This document shows, one piece after another, positions 11,117-23,935 of a DNA stretch of 64,000 nucleotides. Made by a program: the position numbers and the translations under genes. Where the stretch lies: NCBI GenBank assembly GCA_949752735.1, contig OX457038.1:17322081-17386080 (forward strand), read 5' to 3'. Numbering within the stretch: position 1 is the first letter of the stretch; each line of letters opens with the position of its first letter. The notes under the pieces were generated by a model. The model was not told where the DNA came from and did not search any database. It worked only from the letters and a program-made list of their open reading frames with translations. The stretch comes from Lumbricus terrestris (lineage: Eukaryota; Annelida; Clitellata; Crassiclitellata; Lumbricidae).

Positions 11117-12277
11117 TTGATTCTGTGTGATCTGATGATGCTGATGATGATCCTGCATGAGGCTCTACCGCTGAGGCAGAGGGATCTGTGCGTTGAAAAT
11201 CATTGTCAATCTCTGCAAGAGATAATAGTATATCCCATAAAGTGTGAATCTTTCGTCCATAATAATAATATTATTTTCTATTCATTTCAAAATACAATGA
11301 GCTTTCCTTTCGTTCGTCTTTTTGGTCTCTGGAAAAAAGTTCCAAGGAGTAAATGATTCTGCTGGCACATATGTAATGCATGCTAATATCACTCAGATCT
11401 ATAGGCCTATACAATGGTAGGATACAAAATAAATGCCCATAGAAATTAATTATTAACGTAGATCTATAGAATCACAGAGCGGTAGGCTGCAAAATAAATG
11501 CGTATAGAAAATAATTATTATGGTCTAGTCACAAGTCATGTGCAGCGAAGTTACTACAAAGTCCTGCGCATAGACAATTTATTTTAAAATAATTATACTC
11601 ACGAGATGTTGAATTCATGTCGGCTGTAACGATTCGAGTGGGAAGGATTCTGTTGTTCGTAGAAGATATCTGTAGAGCTGGAAATCGAGGCTGGTCAGGG
11701 GGCGTCGCCTCTGCTCTGCGCTCTGCCTCCGCATCTGCTTGCAATTCACCATTTCTCAGATCTATAAATTATGAAAAAGTGCCATAAAGTGTGAATCTTT
11801 AAAATAGCCCCGTAATCTTACTGCAATTATGTTAAAATGATTGCCCATGGGTAGAAAATTCAAAGCTTTGCAGCTTCATAATCTATACTTATTTTTCTAT
11901 GATGGGGATTTTAGTAGAGAAAAAGGCTAATATTATTATTTGCTGTGGTCAAAAGCGTGCAAGAAAGCCCACTACAGAATTGTAGTATGTTAGAAAACGG
12001 TTGTTCTATTCTATCAGTGCCAGTCCCAAGCATGTAAATGTCGGCGGGCGCCGGGAGAAATGTCTCTTACATCTATATAAAATTAGAAAATTGTATTAAA
12101 ATAATTTAATTCACTCGAAGCCATGGCCATTACAGATCGGTATTATACTAGAAAAAATCTGTTGCAGTGTGCAAGTGCCAGTCCCAAGGTCGTAAAAATT
12201 GTCCGGAAGTCGATAGAAATGCGACTATATAGGCTTAGAAACTTGTATTAAAATAACTCACTCGTTGTTGAAGCCAT
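11117..12277 (-). CDS. Upstream alternative 5' exons of the PolB gene (or a small separate gene)
   Basis: Three exons can be read: 12,262-12,277 (ATG plus 13 nt, donor GTGAGT), 11,603-11,761 (159 nt, acceptor TTTATAG, donor GTGAGT) and 11,117-11,212 (96 nt, acceptor CTCTTGCAG, donor GTAAGC). All junctions keep frame and each exon ends with one extra base, the phase needed to splice into the PolB coiled-coil exon at 10,340. Joined that way they replace the 10-nt first exon and give about 1,475 residues. The encoded segment is acidic, Pro/Ser-rich and has no known domain. It could instead be a separate small protein whose last exon I did not find. Confidence 0.5.
12115..12130 (-). other. Duplicate first exon candidate
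   Basis: A 16-nt ATG-containing segment followed by GTGAAT, paralleling the 16-nt first exon at 12,262-12,277. The surrounding 150 bp or so is a diverged tandem duplicate of 12,180-12,290. Same length and phase, but the donor is weaker and no TATA box lies at the matching distance. Confidence 0.4.
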
Positions 12278-12445
12278 GCCAGTAGTAAAGGTACGATTCG
12301 GAATGCAACTGCTGATTGAAGAATCTCGTGCTGTACACGAAAACGTCTGTAGCGTGTGGCAGAGCGTGTAGAAGTTGTAGTAGGTCGAACTCGAATTCGT
12401 CTAGTCTTCGAAAGCGTGTGTGTTTAACTAGTGCGTTGGCCGTCT

Positions 12446-12452
12446 TTTTATA
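12446..12452 (-). promoter_or_regulatory. TATA box of the upstream PolB promoter
   Basis: Minus-strand TATAAAA about 170 bp upstream of the ATG at 12,277, similar spacing to the TATA-ATG distance of the proximal promoter. The open frame that starts above this box at 12,458 is therefore probably not the translated one. Confidence 0.45.
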
Positions 12453-12474
12453 ATGCATCTCTCTGGTCGATCGC

Positions 12475-12960
12475 TCTTATGAGTAATTCTATAATAGGTT
12501 TCAGGCGCGTCCAGGCGAGCCCAAGCAAGCGTGGGCGAAAATTCTGCTGTTGATGTCAGACTCTAGCAGCTGGCGCGCACTGAGGATGCTGCGGCAGGAG
12601 CGTGATGAGCAATTCTATCATGCTGTTCAGACGAGTCCAGACGAAGTCAGACAGGTTTGGGCGAGAAGGATGCTGTGCGTGGCGCATGATGAGTAATTCT
12701 ATCATACTGTTCAGACGAGTCCAGGCGAAGTCAGACGAAGTCAGACATGTCTGAGCGAGAATGCTATTGCTTATGGGGAGCGGGAGAGAGAGGTGGGAAG
12801 AGAGCTGTGGCGTGGGAGAGAAGGATGTTATGCGGGGCGCATGATGAGTAATTCTATCATACTGTTCAGACGAGTCCAGGCGAAGTCAGACGAAGTCAGA
12901 CATGTCTGAGCGAGAATTCTATTGCTTATGGGGAGGGGGAGAGAGATGGAGAGGGAGGTA
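12475..12960. repeat. Diverged repeats upstream of the E1 promoter
   Basis: Four copies built on GAGTAATTCTATCAT...CAGACGAGTCCAGGCGAAGTCAGAC...GAGCGAGAA, the last two nearly identical. GA-rich sequence continues to about 13,050. The array lies between the upstream TATA box and the right TIR. Confidence 0.8.
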
Positions 12961-13146
12961 GAGAGAGAGAGAGAGAGTATGAAGAAGGAGAGGGAGGGGG
13001 AGAGAGAGATGTAGCAAGAGAGAGAGAGAGCTGTATGATGGTATAGAGCGAGAGATATTGTGAAATAATAATAATTAATTAAAATTTTAGTTAATTAGCA
13101 TACTATCCAATTACAATAATAACAGTTATGATAATATTTGATAGGT

Positions 13147-13671
13147 ACAGCCCCCAGCGCTCATGGCCCCTTCCCGGGCGGGCGGGCGGGCGCGGGCCGC
13201 TATTTAGGGCTCCCCGGGCCTTTATTGCGCTAATTAGGGTGCACTAATTACTAATTAGGATTAATATCTATCTAATTACTAATAAGGTATGGCCTAGAAG
13301 CTCTGGTAGCCAGGTAGGGCGTTCCTGGAAGTGCGCTGGTAGCCTGTATGCTAATTAGGTCTAGCCTAGAAGCGCTATTAGCCTAGGTAGGTTGTTCCTG
13401 GAAGTATGCTAATAGCTCGTATGCTAATTAGGGCTAGCCTAGAAGCGCTATTAGCCTAGGTAGGTGTAGCCTAGAAGCCTAGGTATGCGTGGCCTAGAAG
13501 CCTAGAAGCCTATAGCCTAGGTAGGCGTGGCCTAGAAGCCTAGGTAGGCGTGGCCTAGAAGCCTAGAAGCCTAGAAGCGCCTTTCCTAGAAGCCGCCGTT
13601 CCTAGAAATGCCATTTATTCGTACCCATACCCTGCAAAAACTGGGTGTTAAACGATTAGTCTATCACTACT
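13147..13671 (-). repeat. E1 right terminal inverted repeat
   Basis: Inverted copy of 4,178-4,702. Followed directly by the ATTGGG target duplication. Confidence 0.95.
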
Positions 13672-13709
13672 ATTGGGTGTCCCATGCGCAGAGTGTAATT
13701 GAACCAGAA

Positions 13710-14260
13710 ATAATTTTATATATATATATATATTATATATGCCCATATATATAATTTATATATATATATATTATATGTATATATATATATGCGCTGATGA
13801 TGGAAATGATGGTTTACGAAGGACATTCTATACGTCATGTTCCATATTAATTTGCTGAATATATTGACGCACGATTCATCCTCTTCTGCGTCGCCAACCA
13901 AAACACACTCTGCAACCCAATAGCGGCAATGCGGCAATTGACACCATGAACAGAAACGAAAACCGGTTTCAAGAACTGCCTTTACAGCGTCTCCATTACA
14001 AATATTCACCTGTCTGCAATCGTGATAATAAGAGGATAGCATATTATTATTATTATCATAGTGCTCACTGTTCAGAGATTCTGAAGATAACTTGATCTTT
14101 CAATTTTAAATCGGAATATGTTGATTGGGCTGCAGCTGTGTGTGTGTGTGTGTGTGTGTGTGCGTGCGTGTGTGTGTACGTATGCGTGTTTATGTGTGTG
14201 GTGTGCATGTGTGTCTCGGTGTATGTGTGCGTGTGTGCGTTTGTGTGGCCGGGTGCACCA
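13710..14260. repeat. (TA)n and (TG)n tracts
   Basis: AT-rich palindromic TATATA runs near 13,717-13,790 and a GTGTGC/TG array at about 14,137-14,245. Between them is unique sequence with no gene recognised. A pure (AT)n run follows at 14,474-14,514. Confidence 0.85.
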
Positions 14261-14467
14261 CTGATCATGACTCGTGACTCGTCTAGTCTTCTGTGCGCTG
14301 CGCTATATGCTTTCTGATGGCATTTCTGCTCTTAATTAAACTGATTAACACCAATTAGTCTATAGAGCAATGAACGCTTTTCATTATTAAAGCATGTATA
14401 TAGGAATTATATGAGCATATAATAGTAAAGGAACAAATAATCGTAATGGTGAACTCCTCGGTTTTCA

Positions 14468-14516
<49 letters not shown>

Positions 14517-14877
14517 AAGTCACGAGAAGCAGCTTAATTACTCGCAATATAAAAAGTCAACGAGGAAAGTTGTTATATGACTCAATTGAGGCACTTAATA
14601 CACCATGCACGACTGTAGTATACTTGGTACTTTTACCTGTGCTCGTGCTTGTATTTTAGATCTAAGTATAAGCCTACTTGTAGTTGTGCGTCAACCTATA
14701 GGCACTTGAAACATCTCTGTTCATCATCCTCAAATGTCAGTAAGTCTGAAGTTTTCTAGAAACTCCGCTACCTCCAGCATAAGAAGCTCTTCAATCGCCT
14801 CTCATGTCTCTCATGTATAATAGCCAAACCTTAGATCTTCAGTTGAAATAGCTAGACAACCAATCTGAGGTCCTTCC

Positions 14878-14968
14878 GATCGAGGCCGCTTGACACCGAG
14901 ATGGATTCGAACCTGCAACCCTGCGGCCGCAAGGCAAAGAACATGCCCACTACACCACCGCGTTCCAA
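14878..14968 (-). mobile_element. tRNA-derived SINE head
   Basis: On the minus strand it reads GCGGTGGTGTAGTGGGCATG (A-box-like) and, about 35 bp later, GGTTCGAATCC (B box). It is closely similar to the copy at 22,257-22,340. The tail is not clear and it does not fold as a proper tRNA gene, so a SINE is the better call. Confidence 0.7.
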
Positions 14969-15004
14969 ATGCAGAGCATAGAGGGTTATAGGGCCTATTA
15001 TTTA

Positions 15005-15236
15005 CAATGCAGTCGTATACATAGACTATACATTGCAGTCGTATACATATACAATGCAGTCGTATACACATACAATGCAGTCGTATGCACATACAATGCA
15101 GTCGTATAATATACCATGCAGTCGTACACACATACAATGCAGTCGCGTACACATACAATGCAGTCGTATACATATACAATGCAGTCGTATACATATGCAA
15201 TGCAGTCGTATACACATACAATGCAGTCGTATACAT
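15005..15236. repeat. 21-bp minisatellite
   Basis: About eleven copies of ACAATGCAGTCGTATACACAT-like units with some shortened ones. Confidence 0.92.
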
Positions 15237-16182
15237 ATTATACGATGCTCTAAACGTATCTGAAGCTCTGAGAACCTATCTTGCGCCTCTAGAGACTTTT
15301 CAAAGCCTTTGAAGAACCTCTCAAAGGCGCTGGTGTTTAGAGCGATAGAATAGATAAGGAGAAAAAGAAAGTTAGACTTTGGGGACATGCATGCAGGATT
15401 TTATAGGCTTCTTTCGGTTTAGAGTGAAGGTCGGTATCGACGGTATGAGAAATACTGCTGCTATAAGTATAGGCCTCAGCGTATGCATACACGAGATACA
15501 ATTTTTCTGTTAAGTGTATACGTACATGTACATGATTGCACAATACATGCATACGCGCGTATACATACACGCATACATAGAAATAAAAACATTCAAGCAT
15601 GTGCGCATGCATGTATGCTTGCTCTTCTAATGAGGAGGATCTTTAAGGTCATCCTGTTTTCGACAGGAAGCCAGTGCAAAGTGTCTCGCAAAATAGCTTG
15701 ACAGATGAGAAATCGTTTGGCATCTTAAGTTCTTAACGACAATTCTCACGACGCAGTTAAGGATGTAAGCTTACTGAAGTTGTTGCAATATGGTCAGAAT
15801 TTTGGCATTTCGGCTACGAAAGAGTTACAATAATCGAGGAGCGTCAGGATGAGAGAGAGAGTGAGTCTGTCGTAGTGGCGTCGAATGATAAATTTCGCCT
15901 GTGGAATCGAATTATAAACCTGACGAATTTTTTAGAAAGAGAACACGCGAAGAAAAGACGGACATGATCCGTCATATATGGGCCTTCAGCCAAAAATCTC
16001 TGACGGCAAAAGTCACCTTCCAATCCGGAAATGTCGACGATTCCCTTTTACATCCCTGTCGGCGCTTATCTTATGTTCTCATTGTCCAGACTGGCTGCAG
16101 TAAATATATATAAATTAAGTTTTGTTTTTCGGGTTCAGCCTTGGTCGATTTCATAATGATTAGACCTGCATCTTCGGCACAC
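15237..16182. other. No gene recognised
   Basis: AT-rich sequence with short open frames only and no domain or splice pattern that supports a gene. Confidence 0.5.
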
Positions 16183-16283
16183 GCACACACGCACAGGCAC
16201 ACACACGCGAACACGCACACACACGTACACACGCACACGCACACGCACACGCACACGCACACGCACACATGCACACACACACA
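16183..16283. repeat. (CA)n / (CACGCA)n microsatellite
   Basis: About 100 bp of CA-rich tandem repeats. Confidence 0.95.
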
Positions 16284-16390
16284 GTCATGTATGAGTCTGG
16301 TTGGGTAGAAAGTTAAGTAGGCAATGCAGATGGGCGTGATTGGCATGCTAATGAACCCTGACTCCAAGAATGCAAGTGATCTGCATGGGT

Positions 16391-16913
16391 CAGGAGCGGA
16401 TACAGAAATTTTCGAAGGGGGGCAAAATTGTTGGTCTTGGGTCTTAAAGAAATTTTCGCTGTGGTCTTTGGGTAATATCTTGAATGTGAAAAATTTTTAG
16501 TCGCCGTAAAATCTGATGCATGACCTGTTTCTCTCTTTTTGTCATTTGGTGGAAATCTGAGAAACAAAGATACATTTTGTCCGCCGAAATAGTTTATGAC
16601 CTTTTTAGTTCTTTGGTTCAAAATCTCGGAAAAGTTACCATTTTCCCCAAAAACCATACCATTTTCCCGGCCAAAATAGCTGATGACTTTTTTAGTCATA
16701 CACTACTTTTCCTCCTTTCCCCCTTCTACTGTCTGTCTTCTCTGTCGCCTATGCCCCACTATATTGTTGAAAACCTGTACGAACCTCATGGAAGGGGCTT
16801 ACGAAAATGATGGGAGGAAACCACGTTCGCTTTCCCCGGCAATATAGCTGGTGAGAAATAAGGAAATTTCTAAATGGGGGCCATGGCCGGATTTGCCCCT
16901 GAATCCGCCCCTG
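16391..16913. mobile_element. hAT-type MITE, CAGG(G/A)GCGGAT family
   Basis: Begins CAGGAGCGGATACAG and ends ATCCGCCCCTG. The flanking octamers GCATGGGT and ATCTGGGT match at 6 of 8 positions, consistent with an old 8-bp hAT duplication. The outer sequence matches the shorter copy at 28,598-28,810, including the GAAATTTTCGAAGGGG and GGCCATGGCCGGAT blocks. Short open frames inside are not genes. Confidence 0.75.
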
Positions 16914-17094
16914 ATCTGGGTAAGGCGGCTAAGGCCTGTCTTATATAATTATATACGTTCGAGGATCGAAACGAGTCTTGCTGAAGACACAACTTAACGA
17001 GTGTATACAGTACCGTACTGTATGCCCACTGGGCCACTGCGCTGCCCGCGTTGATGGTAAATATGATGATATACTAATAATACCTAGAATATAA

Positions 17095-17205
17095 TCTCGA
17101 ATATATCATTAATCTATTCTATCAATAAATTAATGTATCAATATATTAATCTATTAATCTATTAACCTATTAATCTATTAATCTATTAATCTATTAATCC
17201 ATTGT
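17095..17205. repeat. ATTAATCT tandem repeats
   Basis: Repeated TATTAATC octamers with small variation. Confidence 0.85.
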
Positions 17206-17867
17206 CCAGTTAATGTTCACCGATCCAGAAAGAACGAAGTCAATTCAAGGACTATAATTATAGGGCCTGTATAATATTGTATAGCTCACAGTTCCATTTA
17301 AGGCATTAGGTATTCGGAAGTCATGCAGCAGTTTACATGTTCATACATGATCTTTTTATTGGATCCGAGAGGCGATAGGTATAGGCCTACCCAGTATAAA
17401 ACCTTAGCCATATAAGTGGAAATATGAGAAAACCGTGAAAACACAAAATCGTACGAATACACATACATATAAGCATATAATATATGCTTATATGTATGTG
17501 TATTCGTATGATATTGTATATTATACAATACAATGACAGGAGATGCAAGCAAGGCCGTATAGCCAGGATTTTATTTCGAGGGTGTTTGCTCGACCATGAG
17601 CAAGCCGACAAGCAACCGACTTATAGGCCATATATGGGGTTTGGGGAAGCGCCGTGAGCTCTTAGAGCTGGTCCTGGGCGGACAATACATTGCAGTGATT
17701 GCACGCTGTAGTGCATGCATCATGTTCTAGTAAATGCATTATTTCATTTCTACATATAGCTACGCACTTGGATGCAAGGATTGGTAAACCGCGTAAGAGT
17801 TGTCGTTTTCGTCATGGTTTATTTTCTTACCAATAACAGAGGCTGCATGTGTTCTCCGCAATATTGC

Positions 17868-18072
17868 CATGTATTGCCATGTATGATGCATTGCCACTCG
17901 AATAACCATTGCCATGTATGTATTGCCACTCGAATAACCATTGCCATGTATGTATTGCCACTCGAATAACCATTGCCATGTATGCATTGCCACTCGAATA
18001 ACCATTGCCATGTATGTATTGCCACTCGAATAACCATTGCCATGTATGTATTGCCACTCGAATAATCATTCC
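17868..18072. repeat. 32-bp minisatellite
   Basis: About six directly adjacent copies of a unit containing TTGCCACTCGAATAACCAT and TGCCATGTATG. Confidence 0.95.
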
Positions 18073-18557
18073 CATCATTAATCTATTTCCAATGGCAAAA
18101 TAAATGGACATCATCGCTATACGACAAACATCCGCAAAATATCGCAGATTTCTGAAACCATAAACAAACCGACTCCTGTGTAGTCTATCCATACATATAC
18201 ATATGCATATTATACATATGGTGCTATAAGTTAGATATCTATGCGTGTGGAATATAGCAATTTATAAACCGGATCGCCACATATGTCAGACGGCGCTGTG
18301 CTGTCCCATGCTCCTGTATGCATGAAGCGCAGATTGGTTTCATGTCATTTCCATGGCTATTGCATTCTTCTTCTTCCTCCCTCAGCCATCCATCCAGCAA
18401 GACATCAGCACACACAGACAGATAGCCATGCAAACACAACGACTACCATGCATATACACTAGGATATATGTAACACTCGCACTGCAGCAGCCGGCGAAAT
18501 CTTCCATATAAATGGACGCATGCAGTGTGGTGCGGATCTCCCTAATTCTTAAGAACC

Positions 18558-18564
18558 GTATATA

Positions 18565-18619
<55 letters not shown>
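18558..18619. repeat. (AT)n microsatellite
   Basis: A run of pure AT dinucleotides of about 60 bp. Confidence 0.97.
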
Positions 18620-18621
<2 letters not shown>

Positions 18622-18779
18622 CATGTACACAGGTTTATTCGAGTCATAATACTGCTCATAATACAACGTTTTTATGTATAAATACTTGATGTGTTACTTC
18701 TCACATACTTTTAGGAACGCCATGTAATATTCAGTTCACATTATTTAAGAATCTTGCATACATGATTGTATGGTCGCGC

Positions 18780-19226
18780 ATGGAGCTTTTTGAATTCTGA
18801 ACTGCCACGGTTCATTATGATGATGATGCTGTCCATCCTCATTCCTGAGGGTCGGAGACCAGAGACAGCGACAGCAGCTTCCTCCATTCCACTCTGTCCT
18901 GCGCCCGTCTGACACAGTCCACAGGTGATAGTCCAGTCCAGTCACAGACAGCGCCTCCTTGGTCTTCCCCGTGCTCTGGTACCATCAATTCGTCCTTGTA
19001 TTAGCAGTGTCGATATGTTATCTGCCCTCATCAGGTGTCCGAAGTATCGCAGTTTCCTTTTTTGCACTCTCTCCAGCAGTCTCTGTTTCGGTCGCAGCTC
19101 CGCCAAAATCGAGACATTTGTTCTGTGTTCCCTCCAGTCGACTTGCATCATTCTTCTATACGTCATCATCTCAAATGCTGTCAATCTCCTTCTATCCGCC
19201 GCTTTCATTAACCGCCTTCGGTTCAT
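18780..19226 (-). pseudogene. 3' remnant of a non-LTR retrotransposon (RT C-terminus)
   Basis: Minus-strand translation shows the signature downstream of reverse transcriptase in many animal LINEs: TAFEMMTYRRMM, then LLERVQKRKLRYFGHLMR, then GRIDGTRARGRPRR. After a frame change, DRVEWRKLL follows near 18,870-18,890. An ATC/CATCAT repeat near 18,815-18,830 may be the element's tail. The 5' part and catalytic RT motifs are absent, so it is a truncated dead copy. Confidence 0.75.
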
Positions 19227-19344
19227 TTATATGCAGATAAAAATTTACTGGGCTAGAATCATTGTCAGGTGATCTCGTGACGAGAGCAGTCTGAAAAGAT
19301 GAATACATTGAATAGTCACATGATATGATGAAGCATGATTTAAA

Positions 19345-19397
19345 AATTCTTACTTCTGGTTAAGCTATTGACAAAAAAGCGTAGGGGTCACCCTGTA
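19345..19397. mobile_element. Solo mariner-like end
   Basis: The sequence up to GGGGTCACCCTG matches the right end of the element at 19,537-20,089, including GACAAAAAAGCGTAGGGG, and is followed by TA. No partner end was found. Confidence 0.6.
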
Positions 19398-19536
19398 TAT
19401 TATACTTCTATATACACTACTCGACTATGGTCGTGTATTGCATTTTATATACAGTCCGAAAAGATGAATACATTGAATAGTCATATGATAACTATTTGAA
19501 TGTAGAGATAAGTATAGGCCTATATATATATATATA

Positions 19537-20089
19537 CAGGGTAGGCCATGAAAAGACCCCTATAATTTTTTGCCAATATCTTGACCAGAAGCAAGAATTT
19601 TAAAATCAAACGGACCCAAATCTCCGGATTTGAACCCGATGGATTGATTATCAAGTGCGGAGAGCCATGATGGAGAAAATAGTCTATAGGCCTATATACT
19701 GTAAGCTTATATATCACAATATGCAACCAAAACTGGAACACATCAACAAGGCCATCAAGAACTTTGCAAAGATACTCGTAAGAAGTTTTGGCACTGGTGG
19801 TGGACACATTGAGCACAAGTTGTGAAGTACTGTCAAAGTTCATTTGATAATAATTATTTGAGATGTGACTTTAAATAATTTTTTTGCCTTTTGTTTCGTT
19901 ATGTTTTGAATCGTCAAAAACCAGTGGGTAGTCTCACTGCAAATGATGTAACTTTTGTTCTGTTTTAAATACTTTGGTGAAATTTTGCCAATGTACGTAA
20001 CTATGAATTGCCTTTAAGCCTGCGAAGCATGATTTTAAAATTCTTACTTCTAGTCATGATATTGACAAAAAAGCGTAGGGGTCACCCTG
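19537..20089. mobile_element. Mariner-like element remnant
   Basis: Inverted ends CAGGGTaGgCC / GGgtCACCCTG, each next to TA, with matching inner words (GCCAATATCTTGACC versus its inverted form). The middle, near 19,735-19,815, keeps a trace of a transposase C-terminus (minus the usual frame integrity). Internal deletion leaves 553 bp. Confidence 0.7.
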
Positions 20090-20359
20090 TATATTCTACT
20101 TATATACACTACTCGACTATAGTCGCGTATTGTATTTTATATATAGACCATATATCGGTACAAAGAGCTATAAGCATATATATATATATATAGATCTATA
20201 TATATATGCAACATATTATGAACATAGTATATTAGATTAGCGGCTATGCGGTGTGTGTGTATGTGCGTCTGTGTGCATGTCTGCGTGTATGTGTGTATGT
20301 GTGTGTGAGTGATGCCCTGGCGGTCGTTTGGGCGTTGTTCGTTGGATTCATGGCGGCTC

Positions 20360-21050
20360 TGCCTGATTAAACCATCTTAGTAACCATTTGGGATTGCACT
20401 CCATCCCTCCCTCCATCTCCCCCCATCATCCCCATCTCCCCCATCTTCCCCATCTCCCCCATCTTCCTCTCTTCGTCCGTCCGTCCCTCCGATCGTTGAC
20501 CAGTTCCCTCACCGTATTTAGGACGGTGTGGGGTAGCGTGGGGTGGGTGGGGTGCGGTGGAGGCGGGCAATGGACCCCGACCCTGTCCACTATACGTCGG
20601 CCCTAAAGGCCATCATGAGTCGTGCGACTAAAGAGGCTTAAGCCCCTCTGACGCCAGATGGCGTTAAAGCCGGACATATTTAAGGCTACGGTGCTCGCCA
20701 GAGATATCCTCCACCACCATTCCACCAACGTGTATAGTACCCACCACCGATATTTAGCATAGAACCACAGCGCATTTACGAACATGGAGCATGTATGGCA
20801 CGTATAAATAATACAGATGCAAGGTATAGATATGCTGCATAAAACCTATGGATACTGTACATACAGCATAGTCTAGCCTATATTGCATATACATCATCTA
20901 TCCAGGTCAAGGGCAAATGAAAGAGTAACTATAGTTGCGCAGATAGACTAGGCTATATAATTACTCACAGTACAACAGAATTCACCTATAGTTTTATATT
21001 ACTGTCCTCGAAAAATCTAAAACTTCACAATGATGTCAGGTAACTGCCAT
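20360..21050. other. No gene recognised
   Basis: CCCCATCT-rich low-complexity stretch near 20,400-20,475, then unique sequence. Short open frames have no recognisable domain. Confidence 0.5.
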
Positions 21051-21059
21051 GGATAAAAC

Positions 21060-21870
21060 CATAGATTGAGTATTCGCATATTACGAATATTAAGATTTTC
21101 AAATATTCACGAATATTAACGAATATTAAAACTGCCAACGAATATCATATTCGTAAAAAATTATGTTCTTTCAGGAAATTCTTTATTCTTAATTTTCATT
21201 TTGCTATTTATGAAAATGTTTAACTTTTACTGAATGATTTGTACAGAATTGAATTAGCCTACGCATAGGTCTATATCAGTAAGTTACAATAACTTTAATA
21301 GATTTATTGTTAAAACTTCCAGGTCTCTGCTTGGTCTGGCCAATGTGGCCATGCAGCATTCGTAGGTCTATCACATTCGATACTTAATGTTAGTCACTTT
21401 GTCTGACTTCTGAGTTCTGACCATCTTCCCCAACTGAAAAGAGGCAGAGCCACCGATGGCAGTTGGCAAGTAGGCTAGGAGCAATGGTAGGCTAAATTAG
21501 AACTTTAACTGCCTATAATAGCAACTGCAAATTGATAAAGTACTTTTATATCAGTGTAGCAGGATGAGTAGGCCTAAATATAAACGCCAACGCAGGAAAT
21601 AATAGTGCCAGATTAGCCTACAAGCAAAAATTATCCCGATCTCAGCATAATAAGCGCATTGCAGATTTTAATTCAGCCTTGCCTTGAATGCGAGTGAATG
21701 CCATGGAGACATGCAGAAACTCAACTGCTTTACCCGGTAACATTGCGGCTTCGATGGTTCACTTTAATTCGTTAACGAATATTTACGAATATTTACGAAT
21801 ATTAAAAAATCTTAATATTCACGAATATTTACGAATATTAAACCCAAAAGTCACGAATACTCAATCTATG
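21060..21870. mobile_element. hAT-type nonautonomous element with ACGAATATT repeats
   Basis: Termini CATAGATTGAGTATTCG and its inverse, flanked by an exact 8-bp duplication GATAAAAC (21,052-21,059 and 21,871-21,878). Both subterminal regions contain repeated (C)ACGAATATT words. The 811-bp element has no transposase. Confidence 0.85.
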
Positions 21871-22256
21871 GATAAAACAAGAGCCTCTTTATGTATAGGA
21901 CATTGGAAAACGGAAAGTTTTATTTTCGGGCAAAAGAACTTGGAAAGTAGCAAATATGAGTTGGATAAGAAATGAGAATCCAAGGTGGAGGAACCTGCAG
22001 CAACTGAATATTGAACATAATTACAACGCCATTAACGATATAGGCTACTTTCCAGAAGACGATGAGCAAAGAGAAGGTCGGACTTTCGCAGAGGTATACA
22101 TACGACCTACACTACAGAGAAAAATAATAAAACAAGGAAGGTTGAGACAGGATTCGCGTGTCTTTATCCATGCATGGGGAAGAGAAGTCCGCTTTAACTG
22201 ACAACGGACTGCATAATTATATGATTGTTCGCAATAGTTGAATAATATAATTCTAT

Positions 22257-22340
22257 TTGTGGGACGCGGTGGTGTAGTGGATATGCTCGTTGCCTTGCAG
22301 TCGGAGGGCTGCAGGTTCGAATCCACCTCAAGTCGCCGCG
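22257..22340 (+). mobile_element. tRNA-derived SINE head
   Basis: GGTGGTGTAGTGGATATG (A-box-like) and GGTTCGAATCC (B box) at the usual spacing, related to the copy at 14,878-14,968. The following body, near 22,340-22,470, is low in recognisable structure. Confidence 0.72.
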
Positions 22341-22479
22341 TAGGGACCTTGGGCAAGTCCTTAATTCACTCGAAATAATATTAATGCTCAGCGCTTCGGC
22401 GTGAAACTCCGATGCAGTGTCCGCGCTGTAATCGGAACTTCGGAAGCGCTTCTGAGTAGAAATCTGGAAGGGGAGCTGT

Positions 22480-23935
22480 AACAAGAGCACATATACATAC
22501 ATATGCTCTGTTATATATACATATAGTCTATACATCATCGCATTTGATACGCTTGATCATAATTAATGATTTGTCGTCTTCAATAACACATTCGGAGATG
22601 AGAGATTTTGGAGAGAATTGACTTAAATACGACACCATTTGTGATTGGTACAAAAATCTTATTAAGTGAAATATGCCATCGAAAACCCTGAGGAACTGGA
22701 ACGTGTATACAGGCGCAACGACAAATTCAATGTCAGACATGTAAAGCAAAAGGATATCAGAAATAACGATGAACAAAATCCTAGCATGCATGATTAAATC
22801 ACTTGCAAAGCCCCTAACGGAATTCAAAGCATACAATATTATCGGCTTTAAAGTCAGTGCTTGATCTGAGTTGATTTGCCTTTTTCCTTGCGTGCACAAT
22901 CAAGATCGCAGCTGGATCAAACGTATTTCAATAAAACCCGTTTATAGGGCAACGGTCAATCGCATTCGTTACAGTAAAAAAGCACTTCGCACGTTATTCC
23001 GGGCATTAGCATTTGCACTGACAGTATACAGAGTAACAGAGACAGTACTGTATTGTATATGACCATTTATAAAGCACTTCTCTCAGCAAAATCCTCTCAG
23101 TGCGATCGACAGTCATCATCGACTCCGCGAGAGCAAAGGTCGGATTTGACACCCTAACTGCATAACCTACAGAGGCCTACACATATCGACGATGCTAAGT
23201 AAACTGTCGTTATTACAGTAATACAGTGATGCTCTTAATATACTTGCGTTGCTTGTTTGCAGCAACACAGTATGCATCACTAACTGATAAGACTTTGGAT
23301 GACAATAATAATTCGTATGCTGCATGCATTACGACATTACTCGACCATTAATTCACATGACGGCAACACATCTATCGTTGCTGCTCTCTCTAACAACACG
23401 ACCCTGCTTCTGGCGACGACCTGTCTCCGATCACATGCAATAAATTCGTCCCGATCCCTATCCCAGTTTTTCCTGTGATGTCTGGAAGAAAGCAACAGAT
23501 GCACGCGGATTCGACCGACCTGGATTTCAGTTGCGATGGTTGGATGTTAATTGATATTGACCAGGGACATAATCAGAACGATATATTTTGGTCTGTCATA
23601 TACCCACCATTCTGTCCAAGCTGAGGTTAGAATGTATTTTAGGTTCACTTTGCAGAGTCCTGCCTCTCCATTTCCCTTCTGATATACTCTTAATTAACAC
23701 CTCTCATCAAATTATAGTCTAATAATAAAAACTTACTCGTCTTCGTATCCATAATATATATTCATACTTCTAATCCCAATTCTGACCCTACTACTGCTCC
23801 TATAGCGTAGATCAGAGCTGTAAATCTGGACAGCGACGCATCCATCTTTATTGTCGTTTTCCCGACTAGACTAGACTATAGAATCTGAGCGCGATTTGGC
23901 CTAAACGCGACAGCTTAAAAAGTACTGCCAAGTCA
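22480..23935. other. No gene recognised
   Basis: AT-rich unique sequence with only short open frames. Confidence 0.5.

Noticed and set aside
12258..12458. 66-codon frame starting at 12,458
   Set aside because: Its ATG lies upstream of the TATA box, and the downstream ATG at 12,277 splices in frame to the next exon; the longer frame is probably untranslated.
17868..18072. CRISPR-like repeat array
   Set aside because: Units are directly adjacent with no unique spacers, and the genome is animal; it is a minisatellite. The same applies to 15,005-15,236 and 57,935-58,450.
22257..22340. Functional tRNA gene
   Set aside because: A and B boxes are present but a full cloverleaf with matching acceptor stem is not, and related copies occur elsewhere; better explained as SINE heads.
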